Below, in pieces: positions 42,959 to 52,200 of a stretch of DNA of 64,000 nucleotides (positions are counted from its first letter, which is position 1; each line of letters opens with the position of its first letter). Under the pieces are notes generated by a model. The model saw only the letters and a program-made list of their open reading frames with translations. It did no database searches and had not been told where the DNA came from. Origin of the DNA: JALORV01 sp963707445 (GTDB lineage Bacteria > Pseudomonadota > Gammaproteobacteria > Burkholderiales > Burkholderiaceae_F). Location of the stretch: positions 1 to 64,000 of the forward strand of contig CAVPPW010000001.1 in the NCBI GenBank assembly GCA_963707445.1, read 5' to 3'. Position numbers and translations under genes: made by a program.

Positions 42959-43932
42959 GTGGCTAAGGCTATTCGATTCCACGAGACCGGCGGGCCTGAA
43001 GTCCTGAGGCTCGAACAGGTCGAGGTCGGCGAGCCGGGGCCCGGCCAGGCGCGCGTGCGTCACTCGCTGATCGCGGTGAATTTCATCGACGTGTACTTCC
43101 GCACCGGCCGCTACCCGCTGCCGCTGCCCAACGGTATCGGTTCCGATGCCGTCGGCGTCGTCGAAGCGGTCGGCCCGGGCGTGACCGACATCAAGGTCGG
43201 CGATCGCGTCGGCTATCTGCTCGGTCCCCAGGGCGCGTACTCCGAGGTGCGCGTGATGCCGGCCGACGTGCTGATCCCGCTGCCCGATGGCGTTTCCGAC
43301 CGCACGGCCGCCACGCTGATCATGAAGGGCATGACGGCCCAGTACCTGTTCCGCCAGGTCTTTCCGCTGAAGGGCGGCGAGACGATCCTGTACCACGCCG
43401 CTGCCGGCGGCGTCGGCCTGATCGCCTGCCAGTGGGCGCGTGCGATCGGCGTCACGATGATCGGCGTCGTCAGTTCCGACGAGAAGGCCGAGGTCGCGAA
43501 GGCCAACGGCTGCACGCACACGCTCGTCAGCGGCCGCGACGACATCGCCAAGCGGGTGCGCGAGATCACCGGCGGCAAGGGCGTGCCCGTCGTCTACGAC
43601 TCGGTCGGCAAGGACACGCTGATGGCCTCGCTCGACAGCCTGCAGGTTCGCGGCACGCTGGTCAGCAACGGCACGCAGCTCCGGGCCCGTCGTCGTGGAC
43701 TCGCACGCTGCTTGCGGTCAAGGGATCGCTGTGGATGACGCGCCCGGCGATGGTGCACTACGCGACGCCGCGCTCCCACATGCTGTCGATGGCGCAGGAG
43801 CTCTTCGGTCTCGTGCTCGCCGGCAAGATCGCGAGCGAGCCGAAGCAGTCCTTTGCGCTCGCCGATGCGGCCGAAGCGCACCGCGCGCTCGAGTCGCGCA
43901 AGACGGTCGGCGCGACCGTGCTGGTGCCCTGA
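42959..43932 (+). CDS. NADPH:quinone oxidoreductase, zeta-crystallin type
   Basis: About 323 aa, medium-chain dehydrogenase family without zinc. AVNFIDVYFRTGRYP, NGIGSDAVGVVEAVG and the nucleotide fold YHAAAGGVGLIACQWA. GTG start preceded by GGAGG. Two surplus bases near 43681 and 43713 put SGPVVVDSH in another frame. Its role in the operon may be reduction of an unsaturated or quinoid intermediate. Confidence 0.9.
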
Positions 43933-43962
43933 GTCTCTCGCAACTACTCCGGCGGCCAAAAA

Positions 43963-45312
43963 ATGCACGCGCACGCACTCGATTCCCGCCGGGGGTTGCC
44001 CGACGATTATCTGATCGGCCGCGGCGAAGCCTGGTTCGCGTTCGCGATGACGATCGCACTGATGCTGTTCGACTACCTCGACCGCCAGGTCATCGTGTCG
44101 CTGTTCCCGTACATCAAGGCCGAGTGGGGGCTGTCGGACAAGGAGCTCGGTGGGCTGGTGTCGGTCATCTCGGTCACGGTCGCGCTGGGCGCGGTGCCGA
44201 TCGCGCTGATCGCCGACCGCACCAGCCGCGTCAAGAGCATCTTCGTGATGGCGACTGTATGGAGCATCGCGTGTATCTCGTGCATGTTCAGCCGCAGCTA
44301 CTCCACGCTGTTCGCCGCGCGCGCGATTATCGGCGTGGGAGAAGCGGGCTATGGCTCGACCGGAGTGGCGCTGTTGTCGAGCGTGTTCCCGGCGCGGATG
44401 CGTGCCGCGCTGCTCGGCGCGTTCTTCGCGACTGCGTCGGTCGGATCGGTACTGGGTGTGCTGCTCGGCGGACTGATCGCCGCGCACTGGGGGTGGCAGG
44501 CTGCGTTCGGCGTGGTCGGCATCCCGGGCCTGCTGCTGGCGCTGCTCTATTTGCGAGTGCGCGACTACCGGACGGTCGAGCTGACGCCGAAACTGGCGAA
44601 GGCCACGGCCTCGACTGCCAGCACGTTGAGCTACATCGCCAAGACGCTCGCCAGTTCACGCACGCTGCTGTGGGTGTGCCTGGGCGCCGCGGCGCAGGTC
44701 ATCGTCGTGTCAGCCGTATGGGCTTGGCTGCCAAGCTTCCTGAATCGCGTGCACGGCATCCCGCCCGACCAGGCGGGAGTCAAAGCCGCCGGCGTGGTTC
44801 TGGCCGGAGCTGTCGGCAGTGTGCTGTGGGGCTCGGTCGTCGATCGCGCCGGCGCAAAGCGTCCGCGCAACAAGCTGTTGACGCTCGCGGTGCTGTGCGT
44901 CTGCACGATGCTGGTCCTGACGCCGACCTTCTGGGCATCGACGCAAGCCTCCGGTCTGACGATGCAAGCGCAGTTCGCGCTGATCGTGGTCGGCGGCCTA
45001 CTGATGGCCTGCACACCGGGTGCGGCGTCGGCGCTGGTCATCGACGTGGTGCACCCGGGAATGCGCGCTACGGGCTCGTCGGTGCTGGGGCTGACACAAA
45101 ACCTGCTCGGGCTGGCGGTCGGCCCGTTCGTCGTTGGCCTCCTGTCCGACGCCTACGACCTGAATATCGCGCTGGCGATCGTTCCGGCGTTCAGCCTGCT
45201 GGCTGCCGCTCTCTTCCTGCTCGCAGCGCGCAGCTACGAACCCGACATGCAACGCGTGCGGACGGTGGCCGTCGAAGCCGACCCCATCGCCGCGCACGGC
45301 GCGCCCGCCTGA
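43963..45312 (+). CDS. Major facilitator superfamily transporter
   Basis: 449 aa, twelve predicted helices, intact frame. LFDYLDRQVIVSLFPYIKAE in helix 1 and ALIADRTSRVKSI after helix 2 fit the anion:cation symporter-like/hexuronate subgroup, with GVGEAGYGSTGVALLS in helix 4. Likely imports the organic-acid substrate of the operon. Confidence 0.9.
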   Translation: MHAHALDSRRGLPDDYLIGRGEAWFAFAMTIALMLFDYLDRQVIVSLFPYIKAEWGLSDKELGGLVSVISVTVALGAVPIALIADRTSRVKSIFVMATVWSIACISCMFSRSYSTLFAARAIIGVGEAGYGSTGVALLSSVFPARMRAALLGAFFATASVGSVLGVLLGGLIAAHWGWQAAFGVVGIPGLLLALLYLRVRDYRTVELTPKLAKATASTASTLSYIAKTLASSRTLLWVCLGAAAQVIVVSAVWAWLPSFLNRVHGIPPDQAGVKAAGVVLAGAVGSVLWGSVVDRAGAKRPRNKLLTLAVLCVCTMLVLTPTFWASTQASGLTMQAQFALIVVGGLLMACTPGAASALVIDVVHPGMRATGSSVLGLTQNLLGLAVGPFVVGLLSDAYDLNIALAIVPAFSLLAAALFLLAARSYEPDMQRVRTVAVEADPIAAHGAPA

Positions 45313-45337
45313 GCACATTCGGCAAAGGAACCCGGCG

Positions 45338-46360
45338 ATGACCGCACTGAGTATCGGCGGACTGCGCTCGCGTGCCAGCTCGCTGTTTCCGGGCGTGCTC
45401 GCCTGCGGCGTCGTCGCGGCCGCTGCCACCTTCCTGTCGGAGCACTACCACGCACCGGTGATGCTTTTCGCGCTGCTGCTCGGCATGGCGATGAACTTCC
45501 TGTCGATCGAAGGTCCGTGCCGGGCCGGCATCGGATTTACCGGGCGTGAGGTTCTGCGCATCGGAGTGGCGCTGCTCGGGCTCAGAATCACGATGGCCCA
45601 GGTGAGCGCGCTCGGCGCGTTCCCGCCGCTGCTGGTGGTCGTCAGCGTCGTGCTGACAATCCTCGTGTCGGTCGGCGCAGCGAAGCTTTTCGGTTTCCGC
45701 GGCCTGTTCGGCCTGCTGACCGGTGGCGCGACGGCGATCTGCGGAGCCTCCGCCGCGCTTGCGCTGGCCGCCGCGCTCCCTAACCACCCGCTGAAGGAAC
45801 GGGCGACGCTGTTCACCGTGATCGGTGTCAGCGCGCTATCGACCTTGGCGATGATCGCGTATCCGATGATCGTCCAGGCGCTCGGCCTCGGCCCAGCAGA
45901 TGCTGGCATCTTCCTCGGCGGCACGATCCACGATGTCGCACAGGTCGTCGGTGCCGGCTACAGCATGTCGCAAGAGACCGGCGATGCGGCCACGCTGGTG
46001 AAGCTGATGCGGGTCGCGATGCTGCTGCCGGTCATCGCCGCGGCTGTGATGATCACGCGGCTGGGGATCGGTGGACTTCAGGGCGAGCCGGGTGCGGCGC
46101 GCCCTCCACTGTTGCCGTGGTTTGCGGTGGCGTTCGCCGTGCTCGTTGTCGTCAACAGCCTAGGGTGGATTCCGGCACCGGTCATTGCGCTGGGCAACAG
46201 CGTGGCGAGCTGGTGCCTGGTCGCGGCGATCGCCGGCATCGGCATGAAGACGAACCTGCGCGAGCTGGTCGCCGTCGGCTGGAAGCCGATCGCGCTGATG
46301 ATCGGCGAGACGGTCTTCCTCGCGGTGCTGGTCCTGCTGCTGCTGCGCGCGGCACACTGA
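45338..46360 (+). CDS. YeiH-family putative sulfate/sulfonate exporter
   Basis: 340 aa, about ten helices, PSE (YeiH/UPF0324) family. Signature segments are LLGMAMNFLSIEGPCRAGI, VALLGLRITMAQV, GGATAICGASAALALAAALP and FLGGTIHDVAQVVGAGYSMS. Known YeiH-like proteins have been linked to sulfite or sulfate export. Following a TauD-family oxygenase, sulfite release from a sulfonate is one possible reading. Confidence 0.9.
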   Translation: MTALSIGGLRSRASSLFPGVLACGVVAAAATFLSEHYHAPVMLFALLLGMAMNFLSIEGPCRAGIGFTGREVLRIGVALLGLRITMAQVSALGAFPPLLVVVSVVLTILVSVGAAKLFGFRGLFGLLTGGATAICGASAALALAAALPNHPLKERATLFTVIGVSALSTLAMIAYPMIVQALGLGPADAGIFLGGTIHDVAQVVGAGYSMSQETGDAATLVKLMRVAMLLPVIAAAVMITRLGIGGLQGEPGAARPPLLPWFAVAFAVLVVVNSLGWIPAPVIALGNSVASWCLVAAIAGIGMKTNLRELVAVGWKPIALMIGETVFLAVLVLLLLRAAH

Positions 46361-46365
46361 GCGCC

Positions 46366-46382
46366 GCGCGGCGCCGCCGCGC
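46366..46382. terminator. GC hairpin between converging yeiH-like and nuclease-like genes
   Basis: GCGCGGC-GCC-GCCGCGC forms a 7-bp stem with a 3-base loop in the 31-base gap between the two stop codons. No U-tract. A shared terminator is plausible. Confidence 0.4.
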
Positions 46383-46391
46383 GCCAGAGCC

Positions 46392-46901
46392 TCAGTTTCG
46401 CGGGTACAGCGGTCGTTCGGCCGGCGGCCGCTCGCGGCACGCCACGCGCATCTGGATCTCCAGCGTCCGCGACCATAGACCGATGCGAGCCCGCTGCGCC
46501 TGGTTTTCGTACGGCAGGTATGCGGTGTCGGCAGCGTAATCCCAGCACACCCATGCGGCACCGCGCCGCACCAGCTCGAGATTGACGTCGAGCTCGCCCG
46601 CCCGCAATCGTCCGAACACCGCGCCCTCGCCCTTGCGGCCGGTCACGGTCACCGCGACTGCGCGGTCCTGCACGATCCCGGACAGCAGCGCGCGCGCAGC
46701 CGGTGCGTAGAACTGCGGCCCTTGCGGAGCGCCGATGTCGGCCAGCCGCACTTCGACTTCGCCCTGCGGCGTGCTGACGGTAATCGTGTCGCCGCTTTCG
46801 ACCCGGACGACGGCGCCTTCGATCGTCGGCGGCTGCGCGATTGCGCTCGCTGCCAGCATGGCCCCGAGGGCGACCAGCGCCGCCCTCAGCACGGAATCCA
46901 T
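46392..46901 (-). CDS. Secreted thermonuclease-fold protein with altered catalytic site
   Basis: 169 aa with a signal peptide ending near AASAIAQ. The staphylococcal-nuclease fold is recognisable: VESGDTITV, EVRLADIGAPQGPQFY, KGEGAVFGRLRAGELDVNLE, LVRRGAAWVCW. Relative to staphylococcal nuclease, Arg35 is kept (Arg52), but Asp40 is Gly57 and Glu43 is Gln60, so hydrolysis by the standard mechanism is doubtful. It may be a nucleic-acid- or ligand-binding derivative. Confidence 0.8.
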   Translation of the reverse strand: MDSVLRAALVALGAMLAASAIAQPPTIEGAVVRVESGDTITVSTPQGEVEVRLADIGAPQGPQFYAPAARALLSGIVQDRAVAVTVTGRKGEGAVFGRLRAGELDVNLELVRRGAAWVCWDYAADTAYLPYENQAQRARIGLWSRTLEIQMRVACRERPPAERPLYPRN

Positions 46902-47039
46902 CTCAAATCTCCCGATGAATCGCGTTGGAAGGATAGTGACTGGCGGATACAGCGCGACTAAGAAGTCACTCGGAAACGAGAAAGGTGCGTCGAAAAGCGG
47001 ACAAACGCGAACACCACCCCGGCAAAGTCACCCGCCCAC

Positions 47040-47417
47040 TTACAGCGGCTGCACCAGGGCCAGAATGTTTCCTTCGGTGTCCTTGAACCAGGCCGCCTTT
47101 GCGCCACCCGCGGATATCGCGCCGCTGGCGCTCTTCGTCCCCGGCATCTCATAGTCCTCGAACACCACACCGCGCGCTTTCAGCTGCGCGATCTCGCGAT
47201 CGACATCTTCAACCTGCCAGAAAGCCTGACTTGCCTTGGACGTTCCGGCGTTCGGCGTGGGATAGAGAAAACAGGCGGTTCCTCGACCAAACTCGTAAAC
47301 GACGCCGCCGGCCTGCTCTGCCTTGGGTTTGAATCCGAGCGTGTCCTCATAAAACTTTCTCGCTCGGGTGACGTCCTTCGCCGGGATGTAAGCGTAAAGC
47401 GGTGTGTCTTGCAACAT
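47040..47417 (-). CDS. VOC-family (glyoxalase-like) protein
   Basis: 125 aa, a single vicinal-oxygen-chelate module pair. LYAYIPAKDVTRARKFYEDT and the C-terminal AAWFKDTEGNILALVQ are typical. The start has GGAGG nearby. The usual His metal ligand at the first position appears as Tyr or Ala here, so metal binding is uncertain. Function unknown. Confidence 0.85.
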   Translation of the reverse strand: MLQDTPLYAYIPAKDVTRARKFYEDTLGFKPKAEQAGGVVYEFGRGTACFLYPTPNAGTSKASQAFWQVEDVDREIAQLKARGVVFEDYEMPGTKSASGAISAGGAKAAWFKDTEGNILALVQPL

Positions 47418-47787
47418 GGCAGCCTCCGAAAGCCAGCATGATTTTCCTGTGCAACTCATGTGCCGGGTCGAGCAGGCTTGACTCGCGGCCACGCGGTTGC
47501 CGCGCCCGCGATCAGGCATAGACATCGACCAGATGTCGACTTTCGCTGGCAGATGCTCGGCGTAGTCGGGCTTGACCCGGACAGGAGCGCTGCGCCGCAG
47601 CGCCGAGGCTAACTTCGCTCCATGCCGAGTTTGTTGACCGCCCGATCGGGCTGGCGTTTCGTCGCATCCGACAAATTCGTCGACGGGTCCGGCTTTCTGT
47701 CCGGCGATTGGCCGACTCGTCACTTCGACGCTCTGCCGCGTAGCCGCGCGCCTAGAGTGCGTGAGCCAGTCACACGAGGAGACCGCC
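47418..47787. other. Non-coding gap between VOC and metallo-hydrolase genes
   Basis: About 370 bases between divergent genes. I see no credible gene, repeat or clear promoter. The GAGGAG ribosome site of the following gene is at its right end. Confidence 0.4.
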
Positions 47788-49299
47788 GTGCGAAAGTATC
47801 TTTTGTTGGCAGTGTTGTGGTCAGGCCTGGCAACGGGCGCTCAGACGTCGGAAACTCTCGCCGGACGCTCGCAGGCAAAGGCGCGCAATGTGGTCGACGC
47901 GGCGGTTACTGCAATCGGCGGCGCCGAGGCGTTGCGCGGAATCGAAACGCTCGAGCTCAGATTGCAGGGCGAAACATGGCCTCGCTTGCAGATGCCGACT
48001 CCGACGCCGCCGTTCGAGGCAGGAACGTTCGACGAGTCGCTCGTCCTCGACCTCAAGGACAACCGGCTCTACCTCGAACAGCACTTCACCGGCGCCGGTT
48101 TCGAAGGACACAATACGGTCGTCATCAAGGAAGGCGAAGGTACGACCTACGACCACCGCGCCCGCACCGCGACACCGATTCCGGCCGAGCAGACGAGCCA
48201 ACAGCAGTTCGTCCAGTACTACCGACGGCTGCCGAATCTGATCCTGCGGCAGGCGCTCGACAACGCCAACTCGCTGCGGTATCTCGGCGAAGACACGTTC
48301 GACGGCCGCAAGCAGCACGTCGTCACCTTTGTAATGCCCGACACTCAGCAGGTTGCGCTCTACATCGATGCGCGCACCTCGCTCGTATCGAAGTACGAGC
48401 TCGTTTTCACCGATCCGCTGCGCGGTCAGCAGGCGTCCGAGATCATGTTCTCGGACTATTCGAAGGCGGGAAACCTGCAGGTGCCGCAGACATGGACCTG
48501 GCGCTTCGCAGGCGACATGGTCGCCAAGTACAAGGTGAAAGCCGACTTCAATGCGCCGGGCGCCGCCAAGAGCTTCGACTTTGCTGCCGAGGGATTCAAG
48601 AAGGTTGCGCCGTTGCCGCTGGTGCAGAAGGCACAGGTCGAGAAGCTGGCCGACGGCGTCTTCGTGATCCACCACGTGGCGGGGCAGGGCTACAACACGA
48701 TGGCGATCGAGTTCAAGGACTACGTCTTCGCGGTCGAGGCGCCCGTGTCGAGCGACGGCGCCGACAACGTCATCAAGCGCATCAAGGAAACGATACCCGG
48801 CAAGCCGATTCGCTACGTCGCGGTGACGCACCACCACGGCGACCACATCGGCGGCCTGCGCAGCTTCATCGCCGAAGGCGCGACGATAGTCACGACGCAG
48901 GGCAACCGGAAGACGCTCGAAATGATGGCGACGGCCCCGCAGAACGATCGGCTGGCAAAGAACCCGCGTAAGCCGGAATTTGTCTTCGTTGAAGGCGGTC
49001 AGCGCACCTTCACCGACGGTGATCGGGTTGTCGAAATGATCGACATCGGCCCCAACCCGCACGCGCGTGAAATGCTGATCGCGTATCTGCCGAAGCAACG
49101 GATCGTGTTCCAGGGCGACATGTTCTTCCTGCCGTACAACGACGCGCCGGTCGGACCACCACAGGAAGCGACGATCGCCTTCGCGCGCAAAGTGAAGGAA
49201 AAAGGCCTCGCGATCGATCAGATCGCCGGCGTTCACGGCCGGACCGGAACCGGCGCCGAGTTCCAGCGAGCAGTCAGCGAAAAGCTCGTGCTGAACTGA
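47788..49299 (+). CDS. Secreted MBL-fold metallo-hydrolase with N-terminal lipoprotein-carrier-like domain
   Basis: 503 aa. GTG start after GAGGAG; the signal peptide ends LATGAQ. Residues 30-280 are a beta-rich domain (QQVALYIDARTSLVSKYELV). Residues 290-500 are a metallo-beta-lactamase fold with the zinc motif VTHHHGDHIGG, then IDIGPNPHAREM and FQGDMFF. The metal set is largely complete. Natural substrate unknown; secreted MBL proteins of this layout are often annotated only by fold. Confidence 0.85.
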   Translation: MRKYLLLAVLWSGLATGAQTSETLAGRSQAKARNVVDAAVTAIGGAEALRGIETLELRLQGETWPRLQMPTPTPPFEAGTFDESLVLDLKDNRLYLEQHFTGAGFEGHNTVVIKEGEGTTYDHRARTATPIPAEQTSQQQFVQYYRRLPNLILRQALDNANSLRYLGEDTFDGRKQHVVTFVMPDTQQVALYIDARTSLVSKYELVFTDPLRGQQASEIMFSDYSKAGNLQVPQTWTWRFAGDMVAKYKVKADFNAPGAAKSFDFAAEGFKKVAPLPLVQKAQVEKLADGVFVIHHVAGQGYNTMAIEFKDYVFAVEAPVSSDGADNVIKRIKETIPGKPIRYVAVTHHHGDHIGGLRSFIAEGATIVTTQGNRKTLEMMATAPQNDRLAKNPRKPEFVFVEGGQRTFTDGDRVVEMIDIGPNPHAREMLIAYLPKQRIVFQGDMFFLPYNDAPVGPPQEATIAFARKVKEKGLAIDQIAGVHGRTGTGAEFQRAVSEKLVLN

Positions 49300-49380
49300 C
49301 GACAACGGCCGGTCCCCGTAGTCCGACCAGCAGTGCAGGCTTCGCACGGCTGGTCGGAGCTTCCGGTTTCATCTCGACCT

Positions 49381-49587
49381 CTAGGCCGCGCGCATTGCCA
49401 CAGCGGCATGCGCGTCGGCTTCCGCGGCCATCACTCGAGGCGCAACGGCCTCGTTGAAGTCCACGAAATATGCCTCGGGATAGCGATGAAAGAACTCGGC
49501 GGCGACGTTGAATACCGCCACCGCAAACATCGCGAACATCACGAAGGCATAGAAGAAGTCGTTCTTCGCCTCATGCTTGCGTTCCAT
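49381..49587 (-). CDS. Small membrane protein, 68 aa
   Basis: It starts MERKHEAKND with AGGAGAG upstream. One strongly hydrophobic segment (FFYAFVMFAMFAVAVFNVAA) is followed by an acidic, Ala-rich tail. No family recognised. The good ribosome site and clean membrane segment support a real gene. Its leader contains a strong terminator and a competing helix (49613-49698), suggesting attenuation. Confidence 0.55.
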   Translation of the reverse strand: MERKHEAKNDFFYAFVMFAMFAVAVFNVAAEFFHRYPEAYFVDFNEAVAPRVMAAEADAHAAVAMRAA

Positions 49588-49612
49588 GACACTCTCCTGC
49601 GGGTGGCTGCAA

Positions 49613-49698
49613 CCCAACAAAAAGCCCGGAGGCGATTAACGCGATCCGGGCTTGGATGCAGCCGAGTCCAGCTACCTGCCTGGACCTCCGCCCGGATC
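49613..49698 (-). promoter_or_regulatory. Attenuator-like leader with terminator and competing helix
   Basis: Minus strand. A terminator hairpin spans 49653-49622: AAGCCCGG pairs with CCGGGCTT around an inner GCG-TTAAT-CGC, followed by a TTTTTGTT tract. Upstream, GATCCGGGC (49698-49690) is a perfect 9-bp complement of GCCCGGATC (49651-49643), which contains the terminator 5-prime arm, so the two helices exclude each other. Between them lies a GTCCAG...CTGGAC hairpin (49685-49666). It sits 35 bases before the ATG of the small membrane protein. Confidence 0.5.
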
Positions 49699-50058
49699 AT
49701 GCGAATGCACTGAACAGCTCGACCCAAGGGTCACGGCCACCGGCGGCGTCAGGACGCGCCGGCCCGTGCCCGCAGCCGCGAACCAGGTTCGCAGCAGGGT
49801 CGTCGGGATGCCGTTCGCGTTGCTCATCTCTGACCTTTCACCGTTGGCCGGCGGAATTACCGGCTGAGGAAATCGTAATCAAAGAATGCGCACGGCTCAA
49901 GCACTTCCGGTGTGAAAATTCAGCGACGTCGCAAACGACCAACGCTGGGGTAACGTCGGGCCGCCGCTTCAACATGTCCGTACGCTCACGCACACAGCCA
50001 AATCGGGTAGCCGAACGCTGCCATCATCCTTGCGGTTGCGTTCATCAAGGGAGGCCGA
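49699..50058. other. Non-coding gap upstream of the TctC-type gene
   Basis: About 360 bases. No gene I can support; the frames are Arg-rich and lack ribosome sites. AAGGGAGG at about 50047-50054 is the ribosome site for the next gene. Confidence 0.4.
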
Positions 50059-51045
50059 TTGAACACGAAAGAATTCTCGCCGCGGCGTTTTGCCGTCGCG
50101 CTTGCGGCCGCGGTGGCGGTTTTGATTGCATCGCCGGTCTACGCCCAGGCATGGCCGTCGAAACCGATCAAGGTCATCGTCCCCTACACACCGGGCGGAT
50201 TCACCGACATCACCGCACGATTGGTGAGTCAGAAACTGCAGGACCGCCTTGGCCAGCCGGTGGTGATCGAAAACAAGCCAGGCGCCAACAGCATCATCGG
50301 GGTCGATGCGCTCGCGAAGTCGCCACCCGATGGCTATACGTTCGCGGTGGTCATCGCCGCCTATGCTGCCAACACGACGCTGTACCCCAAGCTGCCCTAC
50401 GACCCCAAGAAAGATCTCGCCGCGGTGTCGCTGATCGGCATATCGCCGCTGGTGGCGGCCGTCAACAACGACGCGCCATTTAAGAACGCCAGCGAGCTGA
50501 TCGACTATGCGCGCAAGAATCCCGGAAAGGTGAGCTACGGTTCGAGCGGCAACGGCTCGGCCGTCAATTTGACCACCGAGCTGCTCAAGTCAATGACCCA
50601 GACGTATATGGTGCATGTTCCCTACAAGGGTTCAGCACCTGCGCTGAACGATCTGATGGGAGGCCATATCCAGTTGTTCATGGATGCCGCGGTCGGACTG
50701 ATTGGCCCGGGCAAAGCGGGCAAGGTCCGATTGATCGGCGTGGCGAGCGAAAAGCGCCTGGCGGTGCTGCCCGAAGTGCCGACCTTTATCGAGCAGGGAA
50801 TCCGGGGTTTTACCGGCAGCACCTGGGCCGGAATTCTTGCGCCGGCCGGCACGCCTCCGGAGATCATCAAGCGCGTTGCCGACGAAGTTGCAGCGATCGT
50901 CAGGCTCGACGACGTCAAAGAACGCTTCGACTCGATGGGAACCATTCCGGTCGGCGGCACACCCGCGGAGTTCGAGCTGTTTCTCGCGAGCGAAACGACC
51001 AAGTGGGGCAAAGTCATTCGCGAGGCGAAGATCACGGCCGACTGA
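50059..51045 (+). CDS. TctC/Bug-family tripartite tricarboxylate transporter binding protein
   Basis: 328 aa with a signal peptide ending SPVYAQA. Canonical Bug features: WPSKPIKVIVPYTPGGFTD, VIENKPGANSIIG, YGSSGNGSAVNL, VPYKGSAPALNDLMGGHIQ and the C-terminal WGKVIREA. Periplasmic binding of a carboxylate. TTG start after AAGGGAGG. No TctA or TctB genes adjoin, which is common for the expanded Bug family. Confidence 0.93.
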   Translation: MNTKEFSPRRFAVALAAAVAVLIASPVYAQAWPSKPIKVIVPYTPGGFTDITARLVSQKLQDRLGQPVVIENKPGANSIIGVDALAKSPPDGYTFAVVIAAYAANTTLYPKLPYDPKKDLAAVSLIGISPLVAAVNNDAPFKNASELIDYARKNPGKVSYGSSGNGSAVNLTTELLKSMTQTYMVHVPYKGSAPALNDLMGGHIQLFMDAAVGLIGPGKAGKVRLIGVASEKRLAVLPEVPTFIEQGIRGFTGSTWAGILAPAGTPPEIIKRVADEVAAIVRLDDVKERFDSMGTIPVGGTPAEFELFLASETTKWGKVIREAKITAD

Positions 51046-51076
51046 CACGCCGCCGCGGCGGTGATCCGCTCGTTTC

Positions 51077-51709
51077 TTAGGGCAGTGGTTTTCGCCACAC
51101 GCTCGCGAGCCACGGCTGCTGCTCCGGTGGAAGGCCTGCCGGCCGATAGAAGTGAGTCAACTCCACAAATCCCGCTGTGGTCATGAAGCCGCGCCAGGTC
51201 TCCCAATCGTGGAAAGCGCCATAGCGGCCGCCGTTCCAGCCCTCCTGGCCTTCGCCGCGCGGATTCGAGCTGAACAAGACACCTCTCGGCTTGAGGGTCC
51301 TGTGCAGATCCAGCAGGACGCGGGGCAGTGCTTGGCTGGGCACATGAAACAGCGCCGCGTTGGCGAATACGCCATCGAATTGGCCGACGGGCAAAGTCAA
51401 TTCGAGGAAGTTTTGCTCGAGCACGGTGCAGCCGCTGTGTGCACGCGCCATCGCTGCCAACTGCGCTGAGCCTTCGAGACCGATCGCGTGATGGCCCAGC
51501 GCCTTGAACGCCGCGAGATCGCGGCCGGGCCCGCAGCCGAAGTCCAGTAGCTCGAACGGCGGCGCCGCTTCGATGTATTGCAGCAACGCGTTGATGTTCT
51601 GGCTGACGTCGTGATCGCGCGTGCCGTCCCAGAAGGCTTCAGCGTGCTGGTCGTAGTGCGCCAGCGTGCGTTCGGCAATTTGTCGGAGGTCCTCGGCTGT
51701 CCGTGGCAT
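51077..51709 (-). CDS. SAM-dependent class I methyltransferase
   Basis: 210 aa. SAM motif I LLDFGCGPGRDL, acidic motif IGLEGS, and FDGVFANAALFHVP for motif IV. The N-terminal HYDQHAEAFWDGTRDHDVS is typical of a group that methylates small molecules or tellurite/thiopurines. Substrate not determinable. Convergent with the TctC-type gene. Confidence 0.85.
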   Translation of the reverse strand: MPRTAEDLRQIAERTLAHYDQHAEAFWDGTRDHDVSQNINALLQYIEAAPPFELLDFGCGPGRDLAAFKALGHHAIGLEGSAQLAAMARAHSGCTVLEQNFLELTLPVGQFDGVFANAALFHVPSQALPRVLLDLHRTLKPRGVLFSSNPRGEGQEGWNGGRYGAFHDWETWRGFMTTAGFVELTHFYRPAGLPPEQQPWLASVWRKPLP

Positions 51710-51792
51710 GCACAGATGATCGCACTCAGCCCGCTAGTGTGTGAAAGGTCGTCTGGGTACAGATGATCAAGGGAAGGTTCTAAGCTTCCGAC

Positions 51793-52200
51793 ATGCCGCG
51801 TATTGCCTACACCTTGGCCGAAGACGAGATCGAACTGCAGGCCATTCGCGCCCAAGGTGCGGGCGGACAGAACGTCAACAAGGTCTCCAACGCGATCCAT
51901 TTGCGCTTCGACGTGCGGTCCTCCTCATTGCCCGACGAACTCAAGGAGCGATTGCTGGCAAGACGTGATCGGCGCATCAGCGAAGAGGGCATCATCGTCA
52001 TCAAGGCGCAGACCTATCGCAGCCTCGAAAAGAATCGGGCAGACGCGCTCTCACGCCTGCGGGCGGTCATCGATGACGCGGCTGAGATTCCACTGACGCG
52101 CCGGCAAACGCGACCTACTAAGACGTCGAAGCGCAAGCGGGTTGACACGAAGGTGCAACGCGGACAGGTGAAAGCACTGCGCCGGCGCGTGGTCGACTGA
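51793..52200 (+). CDS. arfB: Alternative ribosome-rescue factor B (peptidyl-tRNA hydrolase)
   Basis: 135 aa. It frees stalled ribosomes by hydrolysing peptidyl-tRNA. The catalytic GGQ lies in AQGAGGQNVNKVSNAIHLRF. The C-terminus is strongly basic (SKRKRVDTKVQRGQVKALRR), forming the tail that enters the empty mRNA channel. Length matches ArfB/YaeJ. Intact frame. Confidence 0.93.
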   Translation: MPRIAYTLAEDEIELQAIRAQGAGGQNVNKVSNAIHLRFDVRSSSLPDELKERLLARRDRRISEEGIIVIKAQTYRSLEKNRADALSRLRAVIDDAAEIPLTRRQTRPTKTSKRKRVDTKVQRGQVKALRRRVVD

